Origin: Pseudomonas jinjuensis
GTDB lineage: Bacteria; Pseudomonadota; Gammaproteobacteria; Pseudomonadales; Pseudomonadaceae
Direction of reading: 5' to 3'
Assembly: GCF_900103845.1 (NCBI RefSeq)
Contig: NZ_FNIJ01000001.1
Span: 55,624 to 119,623 of the forward strand
Length of the DNA: 64,000 bases
The notes under the pieces were generated by a model. It had not been told where the DNA came from. It made no database searches and saw only the letters and a program-made list of their open reading frames with translations. Below, piece by piece: positions 35,098 through 45,534 of this stretch. Numbering within the stretch: the stretch's first letter is position 1; each line of letters opens with the position of its first letter. Position numbers and translations under genes: made by a program.

Positions 35098-35270
35098 GTT
35101 CCCACGCAGGAGCGCCGAAGTCCTATGGGAGCGGGCCATGCCCGTGATCGGTCGCGCCCAGGTGCGCTCCTACACCGAACCCGGGCTTACCGGCAATCAT
35201 CGAGCCGCCGGCTGACTCCGTTGATCGCCAGCAAGCTGGCTCCTACAGGAAAGCAAAAGCAGGGATAATG
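35098..35270. repeat. REP cluster between the TrpRS-like gene and scpA
   Basis: From left: a half family B element (GTTCCCACGCAGGAGCG near 35099), family A (GGAGCGGGCCATGCCC near 35129), its diverged partner ending GCGCTCCTAC (35173), and family C (GATCGCCAGCAAGCTGGCTC, 35223-35242, then CTACAGG). No gene. It may end the upstream transcript. Confidence 0.75.
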
Positions 35271-35305
35271 CCCGCCAACTCCAACCTGCGCCTGACGAGT
35301 GGCCG

Positions 35306-36193
35306 ATGAGCACCATGACCGAGCCGGAAAACCCCGCCGCCGCCGCGGAATACCGCGAGCCGCTGCAGCTCGCGCTGGTCTATGGCGAGGTCGTCACCGA
35401 GCTGCCGCAGGACCTGTACATCCCGCCGGATGCGCTGGAAGTCTTCCTCGAAGCCTTCGAAGGCCCGCTCGACCTGCTGCTCTACCTGATCCGCAAGCAG
35501 AATATCGACATCCTCGACATCCCGGTGGCCGAGATCACCCGCCAGTACATGGGCTACGTCGAGCTGATGAAGACCGCCCGTCTGGAACTGGCCGCCGAAT
35601 ACCTGGTGATGGCGGCCATGCTCGCCGAGATCAAGTCGCGCATGCTGCTGCCGCGTTCCAGCGAGGCCGAAGCGGAGGAGGAAGACCCGCGCGCCGAGCT
35701 GATCCGCCGCCTGCAGGAGTACGAGCGCTTCAAGAAGGCCGCCGAGGACCTCGACGAACTGCCGCGCGAGGGCCGCGACTACATCGTGCCTACGGTGTCG
35801 GCGCCGGATGCGCGGGCGCGCAAGCTGCTGCCGGAAGTCAGCCTGCCGGAGCTGCTCTACAGCCTGGGCGAGGTGCTGCGCCGCGCCGACCTGTTCGAAA
35901 GCCACCAGGTCACCCGCGAGATGCTCTCCACCCGCGAGCGCATGACGGAAATCCTCGAACGCCTGAAGGGCGCCGGTTTCGTGCCGTTCATCCAGCTGTT
36001 CCGGGTGGAGGAGGGCCGGCTCGGGGTGGTGGTGACCTTCATGGCGATCCTCGAGCTGATCAAGGAACAGCTGGTGGAACTGGTGCAGAACGAAGCCTTC
36101 GCGCCGATCCACGTGCGCGCCCGGGTCGAGGCGGAGGAACAGCCGGAAGCCGCTGCCGAAGAAGGCGCTGACGAAGTCGACGACCAGTTCTGA
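35306..36193 (+). CDS. scpA: segregation and condensation protein A
   Basis: This 295-residue kleisin subunit ScpA bridges SMC heads in the SMC-ScpAB condensin. The N-terminal SMC-neck-binding helices include FEGPLDLLLYLIRKQNIDIL and EITRQYMGYVELM. The central ScpB-binding segment follows, and the C-terminal winged helix has FIQLFRVEEGRLGVVVTFMA. The tail is acidic (EEGADEVDDQF). ATG 35306 is used, though an internal ATG at 35315 is possible. It is followed 49 nt later by scpB. Confidence 0.95.
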   Translation: MSTMTEPENPAAAAEYREPLQLALVYGEVVTELPQDLYIPPDALEVFLEAFEGPLDLLLYLIRKQNIDILDIPVAEITRQYMGYVELMKTARLELAAEYLVMAAMLAEIKSRMLLPRSSEAEAEEEDPRAELIRRLQEYERFKKAAEDLDELPREGRDYIVPTVSAPDARARKLLPEVSLPELLYSLGEVLRRADLFESHQVTREMLSTRERMTEILERLKGAGFVPFIQLFRVEEGRLGVVVTFMAILELIKEQLVELVQNEAFAPIHVRARVEAEEQPEAAAEEGADEVDDQF

Positions 36194-36242
36194 TCTCCTG
36201 GCTTATCATCGCCCTTCGAAATAACTCCACGAGCCCCGCGCA

Positions 36243-37214
36243 ATGAACCTCTCCGACCCGCAAGAACTGGCGACCCTGCTCGAAGGCATCCTGCTGGCCG
36301 CGGGCAAGCCGCTGTCGCTGGAGCGCCTCGGCGAGCTGTTCGAGGAGGAGGAGCGGCCCTCGCCGCAGCAGTTCCGCGATGCGCTGTCGATCCTTGCGCT
36401 GTCCTGCGCGGGGCGCGCCTTCGAGCTGAAGGAGGTGGCCTCCGGCTATCGCCTGCAGATTCGCGAGCGCCTGTCGCCCTGGGTCGGGCGGCTCTGGGAG
36501 GAGCGTCCGCAGCGCTATTCCCGCGCCCTGCTGGAGACCTTGTCGCTGATCGCCTACCGCCAGCCGATCACCCGCGGCGAGATCGAGGACGTGCGCGGCG
36601 TCGCAGTGAACACCCAGATCGTCAAGACGCTGATGGACCGCGAGTGGATCCGCATCGTCGGCTACCGCGAGGTGCCCGGCCGCCCGGCGATGTTCGCCAC
36701 CACCCGCGCCTTCCTCGACTACTTCAACCTGAAGAGCCTGGACGAACTGCCGCCGCTCTCGGAAATCCGCGAGATGGAGCCGGAGCCCGCGACCGACGAC
36801 GGGCCGCTGCTGGTCGCGGTGCCGATGGACGCCACCGGCGCCGACCTCGACGACGAGGACTACGTCCCGCCGTCGATCCAGGCCCTGGCCGACCTGGCCC
36901 TGCGCGAGGCGGGCGAGGAGCCCGAACCCGCGCCGCCGGCCGAGCCGAAGGAGGAAACCAGCTTCCGCAGCCTGCTCGCTGAACTGGACGAGATGGAACA
37001 GGGTCTGAAGACCGACTTCGACGACCTGCTGGAGCTGCCGCCCATCGAGCCGCGGGCGGAAGAGGAAGCCGCAGCGCCCGAGGAGGCGCGGCCGCTGCCG
37101 GTTTCGCCGGAGCCGCCGGCCGCCGCGCCGGAGGAAGACGAGTACGACGAGGAACGCGCGCTGGCCGAGGCCATGCGCGAGGAAATGGAGATGCTGCGCG
37201 AGCGGGATGACTGA
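36243..37214 (+). CDS. scpB: segregation and condensation protein B
   Basis: This 323-residue ScpB has two winged-helix domains in residues 1-170: LEGILLAAGKPLSLERLGEL, then YSRALLETLSLIAYRQPITR and GYREVPGRPAMFATTRAFLD. Residues 175-323 form a long, very acidic Pro/Glu-rich tail, predicted disordered, making it about 100 residues longer than Bacillus ScpB. The tail length is common in Pseudomonas as I recall. In many gammaproteobacteria rluB follows scpB, but here trpB does. Confidence 0.94.
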   Translation: MNLSDPQELATLLEGILLAAGKPLSLERLGELFEEEERPSPQQFRDALSILALSCAGRAFELKEVASGYRLQIRERLSPWVGRLWEERPQRYSRALLETLSLIAYRQPITRGEIEDVRGVAVNTQIVKTLMDREWIRIVGYREVPGRPAMFATTRAFLDYFNLKSLDELPPLSEIREMEPEPATDDGPLLVAVPMDATGADLDDEDYVPPSIQALADLALREAGEEPEPAPPAEPKEETSFRSLLAELDEMEQGLKTDFDDLLELPPIEPRAEEEAAAPEEARPLPVSPEPPAAAPEEDEYDEERALAEAMREEMEMLRERDD

Positions 37215-37370
37215 CCGCGCTTGGCTCCGCCCTGCGGATGAGCCGCGAAGAAGCCGATTTTTCCAGACGCAAGCGAAACCGCACCGATTGCAGCCCGGAT
37301 ATACTCGTCGCCCCACTGCTTCCCGGCGTCACGCCGACGCCCTCCCGATTCGAACAAAGAGACGATTTCG

Positions 37371-38576
37371 ATGAGCGCAACCACGCATTTCGGCCCCATG
37401 CCCGACGCCAACGGCTATTTCGGCCCCTACGGCGGCCAACTGGTGCCGCCGGAACTCAAGCAGGCCATGGATGACATCGACGCCGCCTACCAGGAAATCC
37501 GCCAGCGCGCCGATTTCCAGCAGGAACTGGCCAGCCTGTTCGCCGACTACGTCGGCCGCCCCAGCCCGATCTTCCATGCCCGCCGCCTGTCCGAGCAGCT
37601 CGGCGGCGCGCAGATCCACCTCAAGCGCGAGGACCTGAACCACACCGGCGCGCACAAGATCAACCACTGCCTGGGCGAGGCGCTGCTGGCCAGGTTCATG
37701 GGCAAGAAGAAGGTGATCGCCGAGACCGGCGCCGGTCAGCATGGCGTCGCCCTGGCCACCGCCTGCGCGCTGGTGGGCATTCCCTGCGAGATCCACATGG
37801 GCCAGGTGGACATCGAGAAGGAGCACCCCAACGTCACCAAGATGAAGATCCTCGGCTGCAAGCTGGTGGCGGTGACCCGCGGCGCGGCGACGCTGAAGGA
37901 AGCGGTGGACAGTGCTTTCGAGGAATACCTGAAGAACCCGCACGACTACATCTACGCCATCGGCTCGGTGGTCGGTCCGCACCCCTTCCCGAGCATGGTC
38001 CGCGACTTCCAGTCGATCATCGGCAATGAGGCCCGCGAGCAGTTCCAGGCGAAGTACGGCCGCCTGCCGGATCACGTCACCGCCTGCGTCGGCGGCGGCT
38101 CCAACGCCATCGGCATGTTCACCGCCTTCCTCGGCGACGAGGGCGTCAACCTGGTCGGTGTAGAACCCGCCGGCAGGGGCCTGGAAATGGGCCAGCACTC
38201 CGCCACCCTGAGCCTGGGCAAGCCCGGCGAAATCCACGGCATGGCCTGCTACGTGCTGGAAGACGCCGAGGGCAACCCGGCGCCGGTGCACTCCATCGCC
38301 TCCGGCCTCGACTACCCGGGCGTCGGCCCGCAGCACAGCTACCTGAAGGACCAGGGCCGCGTGCAGTACGTCACCGCCAGCGACCAGGAATGCCTGGACG
38401 CCTTCATGACCCTGTCGCGCGTGGAAGGCATCATCCCCGCCCTGGAAAGCGCCCACGCGGTGGCCTGGGCCATCCGCACCGCGCCGACCCTGGGCAGGGA
38501 CCGGCACATCCTGGTCAACCTGTCCGGCCGCGGCGACAAGGATGCCGACTACGTGGCCAGCCTGCTCGGCCTGTAA
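37371..38576 (+). CDS. trpB: tryptophan synthase beta-subunit-like protein, solitary (no trpA)
   Basis: This 401-residue PLP enzyme of the TrpB family has Schiff-base K96 in HTGAHKINH, catalytic Glu118 in AETGAGQHG and PLP-phosphate loop GGGSNAIG (residues 241-248). Chemistry of the family is beta-replacement of serine by indole. Length and motifs fit TrpB1, not the longer TrpB2. The region after the catalytic Glu ([19 protein letters not shown]) differs from the usual COMM-domain sequence that talks to TrpA. Neither trpA nor trpI is nearby, while Pseudomonas normally carry trpBA elsewhere. It may be a stand-alone or repurposed paralogue. A strong hairpin follows. Confidence 0.85.
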   Translation: MSATTHFGPMPDANGYFGPYGGQLVPPELKQAMDDIDAAYQEIRQRADFQQELASLFADYVGRPSPIFHARRLSEQLGGAQIHLKREDLNHTGAHKINHCLGEALLARFMGKKKVIAETGAGQHGVALATACALVGIPCEIHMGQVDIEKEHPNVTKMKILGCKLVAVTRGAATLKEAVDSAFEEYLKNPHDYIYAIGSVVGPHPFPSMVRDFQSIIGNEAREQFQAKYGRLPDHVTACVGGGSNAIGMFTAFLGDEGVNLVGVEPAGRGLEMGQHSATLSLGKPGEIHGMACYVLEDAEGNPAPVHSIASGLDYPGVGPQHSYLKDQGRVQYVTASDQECLDAFMTLSRVEGIIPALESAHAVAWAIRTAPTLGRDRHILVNLSGRGDKDADYVASLLGL

Positions 38577-38583
38577 GCGCTTT

Positions 38584-38630
38584 GCCGTGGGCGGCGTGCA
38601 TGCCGTGGGCGGCGTGCATGCCGCCCACGG
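38584..38630. repeat. two 18-bp tandem copies forming a terminator-like hairpin after trpB
   Basis: GCCGTGGGCGGCGTGCAT occurs twice head-to-tail (38584-38601, 38602-38619). The second copy pairs with GCCGCCCACGG at 38620-38630 to make an 11-bp stem with a 6-nt loop. The first copy could pair in its place. No T tract follows. Confidence 0.8.
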
Positions 38631-38713
38631 ACTCGTTCGATGCCCCCGCGAGGGGCGAAATTCCCACTACCTGCGGTAGGCCGGCGCCCGGGGCGCGGTC
38701 GTTGAGTGTCCAG

Positions 38714-41005
38714 ATGAAAACAAGCCAGATCAGTCGCATCAGTGCGCTCGCCCTGTTGGTCGCCAGCGCCTCGCTGTTCGCCGCCGAGCCGGCGCAGCCG
38801 CTTCCCGGCCAGTCGCGGGACGCCTTCATCGACAACCTGATGAAGCAGATGACCATCGAGGAGAAGATCGGCCAGCTGCGCCTGGTCAGCGTCGGCGCCG
38901 ACCATCCGAAGCCGGTGCTGCAGGAGGAAATCCGCGCCGGCATCACCGGGGCGGTGTTCAACACCGTGACCCGTCCGGGCATCCGCCTGCTGCAGGACGA
39001 GGCCATGAAGAGCCGGCTGAAGATCCCGCTGTTCTTCGCCTACGACGTGGTCCACGGCCACCGCACGGTGTTCCCCATCGGCCTCGGCCTGGCGGCCAGC
39101 TGGGACATGCAGGCGATCGCCGAAAGCGCCCGGGTGTCGGCCCTGGAAGCCAGCGCCGACGGCCTCAACCTGACCTATTCGCCCACCGTCGACATCGCCC
39201 GCGACCCGCGCTGGGGCCGCGTCTCCGAAGGCTTCGGCGAGGATACCTGGCTGACCAGCCAGATCGCCGGCGTGATCGTCAAGGCCTACCAGGGCGACGA
39301 CCTGCGCAAGCCGGGCACCATCATGGCCGGGGTCAAGCACTTCGCCCTGTACGGCGCGGGCGAGGGCGGCCGCGACTACAACACCGTCGACATGAGCCCG
39401 CAGCGCATGTACCAGGACTACCTGCCGCCGTACCGCGCCGCCATGGACGCCGGCGCCGGCTCGGTGATGGTCTCGCTGAACAGCATCAACGGCGTGCCGG
39501 CCAGCGCCAACACCTGGCTGCTGCAGGACCTGCTGCGCAAGGAGTGGGGCTACAAGGGCCTGACCCTCAGCGACCACGGCGCGGTCAAGGAACTGGTCAA
39601 GCACGGCGTCGCCGCCAGCGAGCGCGAGGCGGTGAAGCTGGCGATCAAGGCCGGCGTCGACATGAACATGAACGACGACCTCTACCGCAACGAGCTGCCG
39701 GGCCTGCTGAAGTCCGGCGAGGTCGCCGAGAGCGACATCGACCGCGCCTGCCGCGACGTGCTGGTCGCCAAGTACGAGATGGGCCTGTTCCACGATCCCT
39801 ATCGCTATCTGCAGGGCGCCGACCCGGTGGACACCGATGCCGAGGAGCGCCTGCACCGCCAGGCCGCCCGCGAGGTGGCGCGCAAGGGCCAGGTGCTGCT
39901 GAAGAACGCCGGCGACGTGCTGCCGCTCAAGCGCCAGGGCACCATCGCGGTGATCGGCCCGCTGGCCGACAGCAAGCGCGACGTGATGGGCAGCTGGTCC
40001 GCCGCCGGCAAGGCGCGGCAGGCGGTGACCGTGCTGCAGGGCATGCAGAACGCCATCGGCGACCGCGCCCAGCTGATCTACGCCAAGGGCGCCAACGTCA
40101 CCGACGACCCGGAAGTCCTCGCCTACCTGAACGAGTACAACCCCGACGTCATCGTCGGCCCGCGCAGCCCGCAGGCCATGCTGGTGGAAGCGGTGGAGGC
40201 GGCGAAGCAGGCCGACGTGGTGGTCGCCGTGGTCGGCGAATCCCAGGGCATGGCCCACGAGGCGTCGAGCAAGACCAACCTGCGCATCCCGGCCAGCCAG
40301 GTCGAGATGCTCAAGGCGCTGAAGGCCACCGGCAAGCCGATCGTCATGGTGCTGATGAACGGCCGCCCGCTGGACCTGCGCTGGGAAAGCGAGAACATGG
40401 ACGCCATCCTGGAAACCTGGTTCAGCGGCACCGAGGGCGGCAACGCCATCGCCGACGTGCTGTTCGGCGACTACAACCCGGCCGGCAAGCTGACCATGTC
40501 CTTCCCGCGCTCGGTGGGCCAGGTGCCGATCTACTACAACCACCTCAACACCGGCCGCCCGTTCGACCACGAACACCCGAACAAGTACACCTCGCGCTAC
40601 TTCGACGCCGCCAACGGCCCGCTGTACCCGTTCGGCTTCGGCCTCAGCTACACCAGCTTCAGTGTCTCGGACGTCAGCCTGTCCAGCGGGAAAATGAGCA
40701 AGGACGACACCCTGACCGCCAAAGTGACGGTGAAGAACACCGGCAAGCGCGCCGGCGAGACCGTGGTGCAGCTCTACCTGCAGGACGTCGCCGCGTCGAT
40801 CAGCCGGCCGGTGAAGGAGCTGAAGAACTTCCGCAAGGTGATGCTCGAGCCGGGCGAGTCGAAGGTCGTCGAGTTCCCGATCCGCGAGAACGACCTGCGC
40901 TTCTACGACAGCCAGCTGCGCCATGCGTCGGAGCCGGGGGAATTCAAGGTCTACATCGGCCTGGATTCGCAGGACGTGAAGGAAGGGCAATTCACCTTGT
41001 TGTGA
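38714..41005 (+). CDS. bglX: periplasmic beta-glucosidase, GH3 (BglX-like)
   Basis: This 763-residue secreted glycoside hydrolase family 3 enzyme has a signal peptide (MKTSQISRISALALLVASAS) with cleavage after FAA. The GH3 N-terminal TIM barrel contains nucleophile Asp287 in TLSDHGA and the KHFALYGAGEGGRDYN loop. The GH3 C-terminal domain (about 390-620) and fibronectin-III-like domain (about 660-750) follow. Length and nucleophile position match E. coli BglX. It releases glucose from beta-glucosides in the periplasm, which the Entner-Doudoroff genes nearby could use. It is monocistronic, with a leader of 137 bp that holds the trpB hairpin. Confidence 0.93.
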   Translation: MKTSQISRISALALLVASASLFAAEPAQPLPGQSRDAFIDNLMKQMTIEEKIGQLRLVSVGADHPKPVLQEEIRAGITGAVFNTVTRPGIRLLQDEAMKSRLKIPLFFAYDVVHGHRTVFPIGLGLAASWDMQAIAESARVSALEASADGLNLTYSPTVDIARDPRWGRVSEGFGEDTWLTSQIAGVIVKAYQGDDLRKPGTIMAGVKHFALYGAGEGGRDYNTVDMSPQRMYQDYLPPYRAAMDAGAGSVMVSLNSINGVPASANTWLLQDLLRKEWGYKGLTLSDHGAVKELVKHGVAASEREAVKLAIKAGVDMNMNDDLYRNELPGLLKSGEVAESDIDRACRDVLVAKYEMGLFHDPYRYLQGADPVDTDAEERLHRQAAREVARKGQVLLKNAGDVLPLKRQGTIAVIGPLADSKRDVMGSWSAAGKARQAVTVLQGMQNAIGDRAQLIYAKGANVTDDPEVLAYLNEYNPDVIVGPRSPQAMLVEAVEAAKQADVVVAVVGESQGMAHEASSKTNLRIPASQVEMLKALKATGKPIVMVLMNGRPLDLRWESENMDAILETWFSGTEGGNAIADVLFGDYNPAGKLTMSFPRSVGQVPIYYNHLNTGRPFDHEHPNKYTSRYFDAANGPLYPFGFGLSYTSFSVSDVSLSSGKMSKDDTLTAKVTVKNTGKRAGETVVQLYLQDVAASISRPVKELKNFRKVMLEPGESKVVEFPIRENDLRFYDSQLRHASEPGEFKVYIGLDSQDVKEGQFTLL

Positions 41006-41017
41006 CGGGGGCGGGCG

Positions 41018-41102
41018 TAGGGTGGATCACGCTCCATCGATCCACCATGGCCGCGCATGCGGCACCGCAATGGTGGATGAAAAGAGCCTCATCCACCCTA
41101 CG
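41018..41102. repeat. dispersed palindromic repeat, family D (copy 2)
   Basis: Begins TAGGGTGGATCACGCTCCAT and ends CATCCACCCTACG, matching 14345-14416 with an insertion of about 13 bp in the middle (GCATGCGGCACCGCAA region). Located 13 nt after the bglX stop. Confidence 0.8.
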
Positions 41103-41222
41103 TGCGAATTTCGGCGCGGCGATTGGCATCGTCGATCGGCGCGATGCCTTTTTCCCCTTGGACCTCCCTCCGCATTTCCCCTCAACTACTCCCGTCTGAC
41201 CAACCGTTCGACAGGGGGAAAC

Positions 41223-41405
41223 GTGAAGAGTCCATGCATCAAGGTCTGTGAGTTCGACGCCGGCGTCTGCCTCGGCTGCGGGCGGACGCGGGAAGAGATC
41301 AGGGGCTGGAAGAAGCTCGACGCGCTGGGCCAGCAGGCGGTGCTGGCGGAGTCGGACATGCGCCTGCTGGTGTTCGAGGCGCAGAGGCGCAGGCGTTACA
41401 AGTAG
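41223..41405 (+). CDS. DUF1289 small cysteine-rich protein
   Basis: This 60-residue protein begins with GTG at 41223 (MKSPCIKVCEFD), preceded by AGGGGGA. Four Cys (5, 9, 16, 19) in CIKVC and VCLGCGRT form the DUF1289 zinc- or cluster-binding pattern, followed by EEIRGWKKLDALGQQAVLAE and a basic tail. The family is small and widespread in proteobacteria, with unknown function. Starting at an internal ATG would remove the first Cys pair. Confidence 0.85.
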   Translation: MKSPCIKVCEFDAGVCLGCGRTREEIRGWKKLDALGQQAVLAESDMRLLVFEAQRRRRYK

Positions 41406-41413
41406 CCCGCGGC

Positions 41414-41515
41414 ATCGTTCCCACGCTCCCGCGTGGGAATGCAGCTCTCGACGCTCCCGCGTCGAAGGGACGCAGGAGCGTCCCCGGATGGGTTCCCACG
41501 CAGGAGCGTGGGAAC
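41414..41515. repeat. cluster of family B palindromes before gap
   Basis: Three or four hairpins: ATCGTTCCCACGCTCCCGCG with its partner (41413-41440), a variant around ACGCTCCCGCGTCGA (41450-41465), GGACGCAGGAGCGTCC (41468-41483), and GTTCCCACGCAGGAGCGTG (41492-41510, continuing to 41515). It sits between convergent DUF1289 and gap genes and may act as a bidirectional terminator. Confidence 0.8.
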
Positions 41516-41531
41516 CATGGTGTCCATCAAA

Positions 41532-42536
41532 TCACTCCGGCGCCTGGTGCATCGCCAGCGCCACATCCAGCATCCGGTTCGAGAATCCCCACTCGTTGTC
41601 GTACCAGGCCATCACCTTCACCAGCCGCCCGCTGACCTTGGTGTGGTTGGCGTCGAAGATCGACGAGCGCGGGTCGTGGTTGAAGTCCACCGACACCAGC
41701 GGCAGCTCGTTGTAGCCAAGAACGCTGGAACCCTCGCTGGCCTCGCGGATCAACCGATTGACCGTCTCCACGTCGGTATCGCGGCCGACCTGCACGGTGA
41801 GGTCCACCAGCGACACATTGATCACCGGCACCCGCACCGCCAGGCCGCTCAGCTTGCCGGCCAGCTCCGGCAGGACCAGGCCGACCGCCTCGGCGGCGCC
41901 GGTCCTGGTGGGAATCATCGACTGGGTGGCCGAGCGCGCGCGGTAGACATCGGCGTGGTGCACGTCGGTCAGCGTCTGGTCGTTGGTGTAGGCATGGATG
42001 GTGGTCATCAGCCCGTGCTCGATGCCCAGCTCGCGGTGCAGCACCTGTGCCAGCGGCGCCAGGCAGTTGGTGGTACAGGACGCAGCGGAGACGATCTGCT
42101 GCGAGGCGCGCAGCATCTCGTGGTTGACGCCGTACACCACGGTGGCGTCGGCGCCCTTGCCCGGGGCGGAGATCAGCACCTTGCGCGCGCCGGCCTGCAG
42201 GTGCGCGGCGGCCCTGTCGCGCTGGGTGAAGGCGCCGCTGCACTCCAGCACGATGTCCACGCCCAGGTCGGCCCAGGGCAGCTCCGCCGGATTGCGGATC
42301 GTCGTGACGACCATGCGGTCGCCATTTACGCTGAGACTTTCGGCATCGTGCGCGACCTCGCCGGGGAAGCGCCCGTGCACGCTGTCGTACTGGAACAGAT
42401 GGGCGTTGATGTCCGGCTTGCCGAGGTCGTTGATCGCCACGACCTGCAGGTGCTGGCGATGGCCGCCGGTGTACAGGGCTCGAAGGACGTTGCGGCCGAT
42501 GCGGCCGAAACCGTTGATCGCCAGGCGAATGGTCAT
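41532..42536 (-). CDS. gap: glyceraldehyde-3-phosphate dehydrogenase, type I
   Basis: This 334-residue GAPDH has the NAD-binding start [15 protein letters not shown], catalytic Cys154 in [12 protein letters not shown] and His181 in [10 protein letters not shown], and C-terminal [12 protein letters not shown]. In Pseudomonas the copy divergent from edd works with the Entner-Doudoroff pathway and is repressed by HexR. That layout and HexR-type palindromes are present here. The ATG at 42536 gives the canonical N-terminus. The upstream frame to 42638 crosses the operators and is not coding. Confidence 0.95.
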   Translation of the reverse strand: MTIRLAINGFGRIGRNVLRALYTGGHRQHLQVVAINDLGKPDINAHLFQYDSVHGRFPGEVAHDAESLSVNGDRMVVTTIRNPAELPWADLGVDIVLECSGAFTQRDRAAAHLQAGARKVLISAPGKGADATVVYGVNHEMLRASQQIVSAASCTTNCLAPLAQVLHRELGIEHGLMTTIHAYTNDQTLTDVHHADVYRARSATQSMIPTRTGAAEAVGLVLPELAGKLSGLAVRVPVINVSLVDLTVQVGRDTDVETVNRLIREASEGSSVLGYNELPLVSVDFNHDPRSSIFDANHTKVSGRLVKVMAWYDNEWGFSNRMLDVALAMHQAPE

Positions 42537-42559
42537 GGATGTCGTCTCTTTTTCATGAA

Positions 42560-42575
42560 TGTGGTAAAAACAATT
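42560..42575. promoter_or_regulatory. candidate HexR operator, gap-proximal
   Basis: TGTGGT-AAAA-ACAATT is a degenerate copy of the palindrome at 42622 with the same spacing and A4 core. It lies 24 bp upstream of the gap ATG. HexR is known in P. putida to control gap-1 and edd from this intergenic region; the site assignment is mine by pattern. Confidence 0.6.
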
Positions 42576-42578
42576 AAA

Positions 42579-42595
42579 TTTTCTCTCAGAGAAAA
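42579..42595. promoter_or_regulatory. 17-bp perfect palindrome between the two HexR-type sites
   Basis: TTTTCTCTCAGAGAAAA is symmetric about the central C (42587). It lies midway in the gap-edd intergenic region and does not resemble the HexR palindrome. It could be an operator for another sugar regulator, or part of the overlapping promoters. Confidence 0.45.
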
Positions 42596-42621
42596 AGTAA
42601 ACGCCCTGTAATCGACGATTA

Positions 42622-42637
42622 TGTTGTAAAAACAACA
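42622..42637. promoter_or_regulatory. candidate HexR operator, edd-proximal
   Basis: TGTTGT-AAAA-ACAACA is a perfect inverted repeat 27 bp upstream of the edd start. A TGTAAT hexamer at 42608-42613 would make a -10 element with the operator near the transcription start, fitting repression. KDPG is the known HexR effector. Confidence 0.75.
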
Positions 42638-42664
42638 ATCGATAGTCTGAAGGAGAATGCTGCC

Positions 42665-44491
<1,827 letters not shown>

Positions 44492-44544
44492 GCCAAGTCC
44501 TGGCCAAGGATATTCGCACTGCCAATGAAAATTGCGGGCACACG

Positions 44545-45534
44545 ATGAACAAGCAACCTGAGGTTCCGGCCGGCGTCGCGCTGGTCGGCGACATCGGCGG
44601 TACCAACGCCCGTTTCGCCCTGTGGCGCGACGGGCGGCTCGACGCCATCCAGGTGCTGGCCTGCGCCGACTATCCGCGCATCGAGGATGCGGTGCGCGAA
44701 TACCTGCAGCGCAGCGGCCAGCCGCTCGGCGCCATCCGGGCGGTGTGCCTGGCCTGCGCCGGTCCGGTGGGCGCGGGCGACTTCCGCTTCACCAACAACC
44801 ACTGGGTGATCGATCGCGCCGCCTTCCGCGCCGAACTCGGCCTGTGCCATCTGCTGCTGGTCAACGACTTCAGCACCATGGCCTGGGCGGCCTCGCGGCT
44901 GGGCGGCGACGACCTGGTCTGCGTCCGCCAGGGGCAGGCGCAGCAAGCGCGGGCGCGGCTGATCATCGGTCCCGGCACCGGCCTCGGGGTCAGCAGCCTG
45001 GTGCCGTTGCCGGGCGGCGGCTGGGAAGTGCTGTCCTGCGAGGGCGGGCACGTCGACCTGCCGGTGACCTCGGAGCGCGACTTCGCCATCTGGCAGCATC
45101 TGCGCGAGCTGTACGGCCACGTCTCGGCGGAGCGCGTGCTCTCCGGGCGCGGGCTGGAGACGCTGTACCGGCTGAGCTGCCAGGTCGACGGCGTGCAGCC
45201 GAAGTGCACCAGCGCGGCGCAGATCGGCGAACTGGCGCTGGCCGGCGACGTCTACGCCGACGCGGTGCTGGAACACTTCTTCCTGTGGCTGGCGCGGGTC
45301 GCGGGGAACGCCGTGATGACCGTCGGCGCGCTGGGCGGGGTCTACATCACCGGCGGCATCGTCCCGCGCTTCCTCGACCGTTTCCGCCGCAGCGGCTTCG
45401 CCGAAGCCTTCAGCCAGCGCGGCAAGACCAGTGGTCCGTACCTCGACCCGGTGCCGGTGTGGGTGATGACCGCCCAGCACCCCGGCCTGTTCGGCGCCGG
45501 CGTGGCGCTGGAGCAGTCCCTGGCGGGTGCCTAG
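44545..45534 (+). CDS. glk: glucokinase
   Basis: This 329-residue ROK-unrelated, E. coli-type glucokinase phosphorylates cytosolic glucose to glucose-6-phosphate. The ATP-phosphate loop is [12 protein letters not shown] (15-26). Catalytic Asp108 is in [10 protein letters not shown], the glucose-binding Glu in CEGGHVDLP, and the adenosine site in GGVYITGGI. The ATG at 44545 follows GGGCACACG. Downstream of glk, PAO1 has gltR-gtrS; here the convergent MFS gene overlaps the glk stop by 4 bp, so the operon ends at glk. Confidence 0.94.
   Translation: MNKQPEVPAGVALVGDIGGTNARFALWRDGRLDAIQVLACADYPRIEDAVREYLQRSGQPLGAIRAVCLACAGPVGAGDFRFTNNHWVIDRAAFRAELGLCHLLLVNDFSTMAWAASRLGGDDLVCVRQGQAQQARARLIIGPGTGLGVSSLVPLPGGGWEVLSCEGGHVDLPVTSERDFAIWQHLRELYGHVSAERVLSGRGLETLYRLSCQVDGVQPKCTSAAQIGELALAGDVYADAVLEHFFLWLARVAGNAVMTVGALGGVYITGGIVPRFLDRFRRSGFAEAFSQRGKTSGPYLDPVPVWVMTAQHPGLFGAGVALEQSLAGA

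Noticed and set aside
37371..38576. TrpB2-type (archaeal-like) assignment for the solitary trpB
   Set aside because: TrpB2 proteins are longer with an N-terminal extension. This one has the 400-residue length and motif set of TrpB1.
38549..40990. 813-codon open frame antisense to bglX
   Set aside because: The complete catalytic GH3 protein with signal peptide is on the plus strand. The antisense frame is low-complexity His/Val/Gln/Arg and has no domain.
41414..41515. Regularly spaced repeats resembling a tiny CRISPR array
   Set aside because: Each unit is a self-complementary hairpin of the same REP family found elsewhere singly. There are no equal-length unique spacers, no leader and no cas genes.
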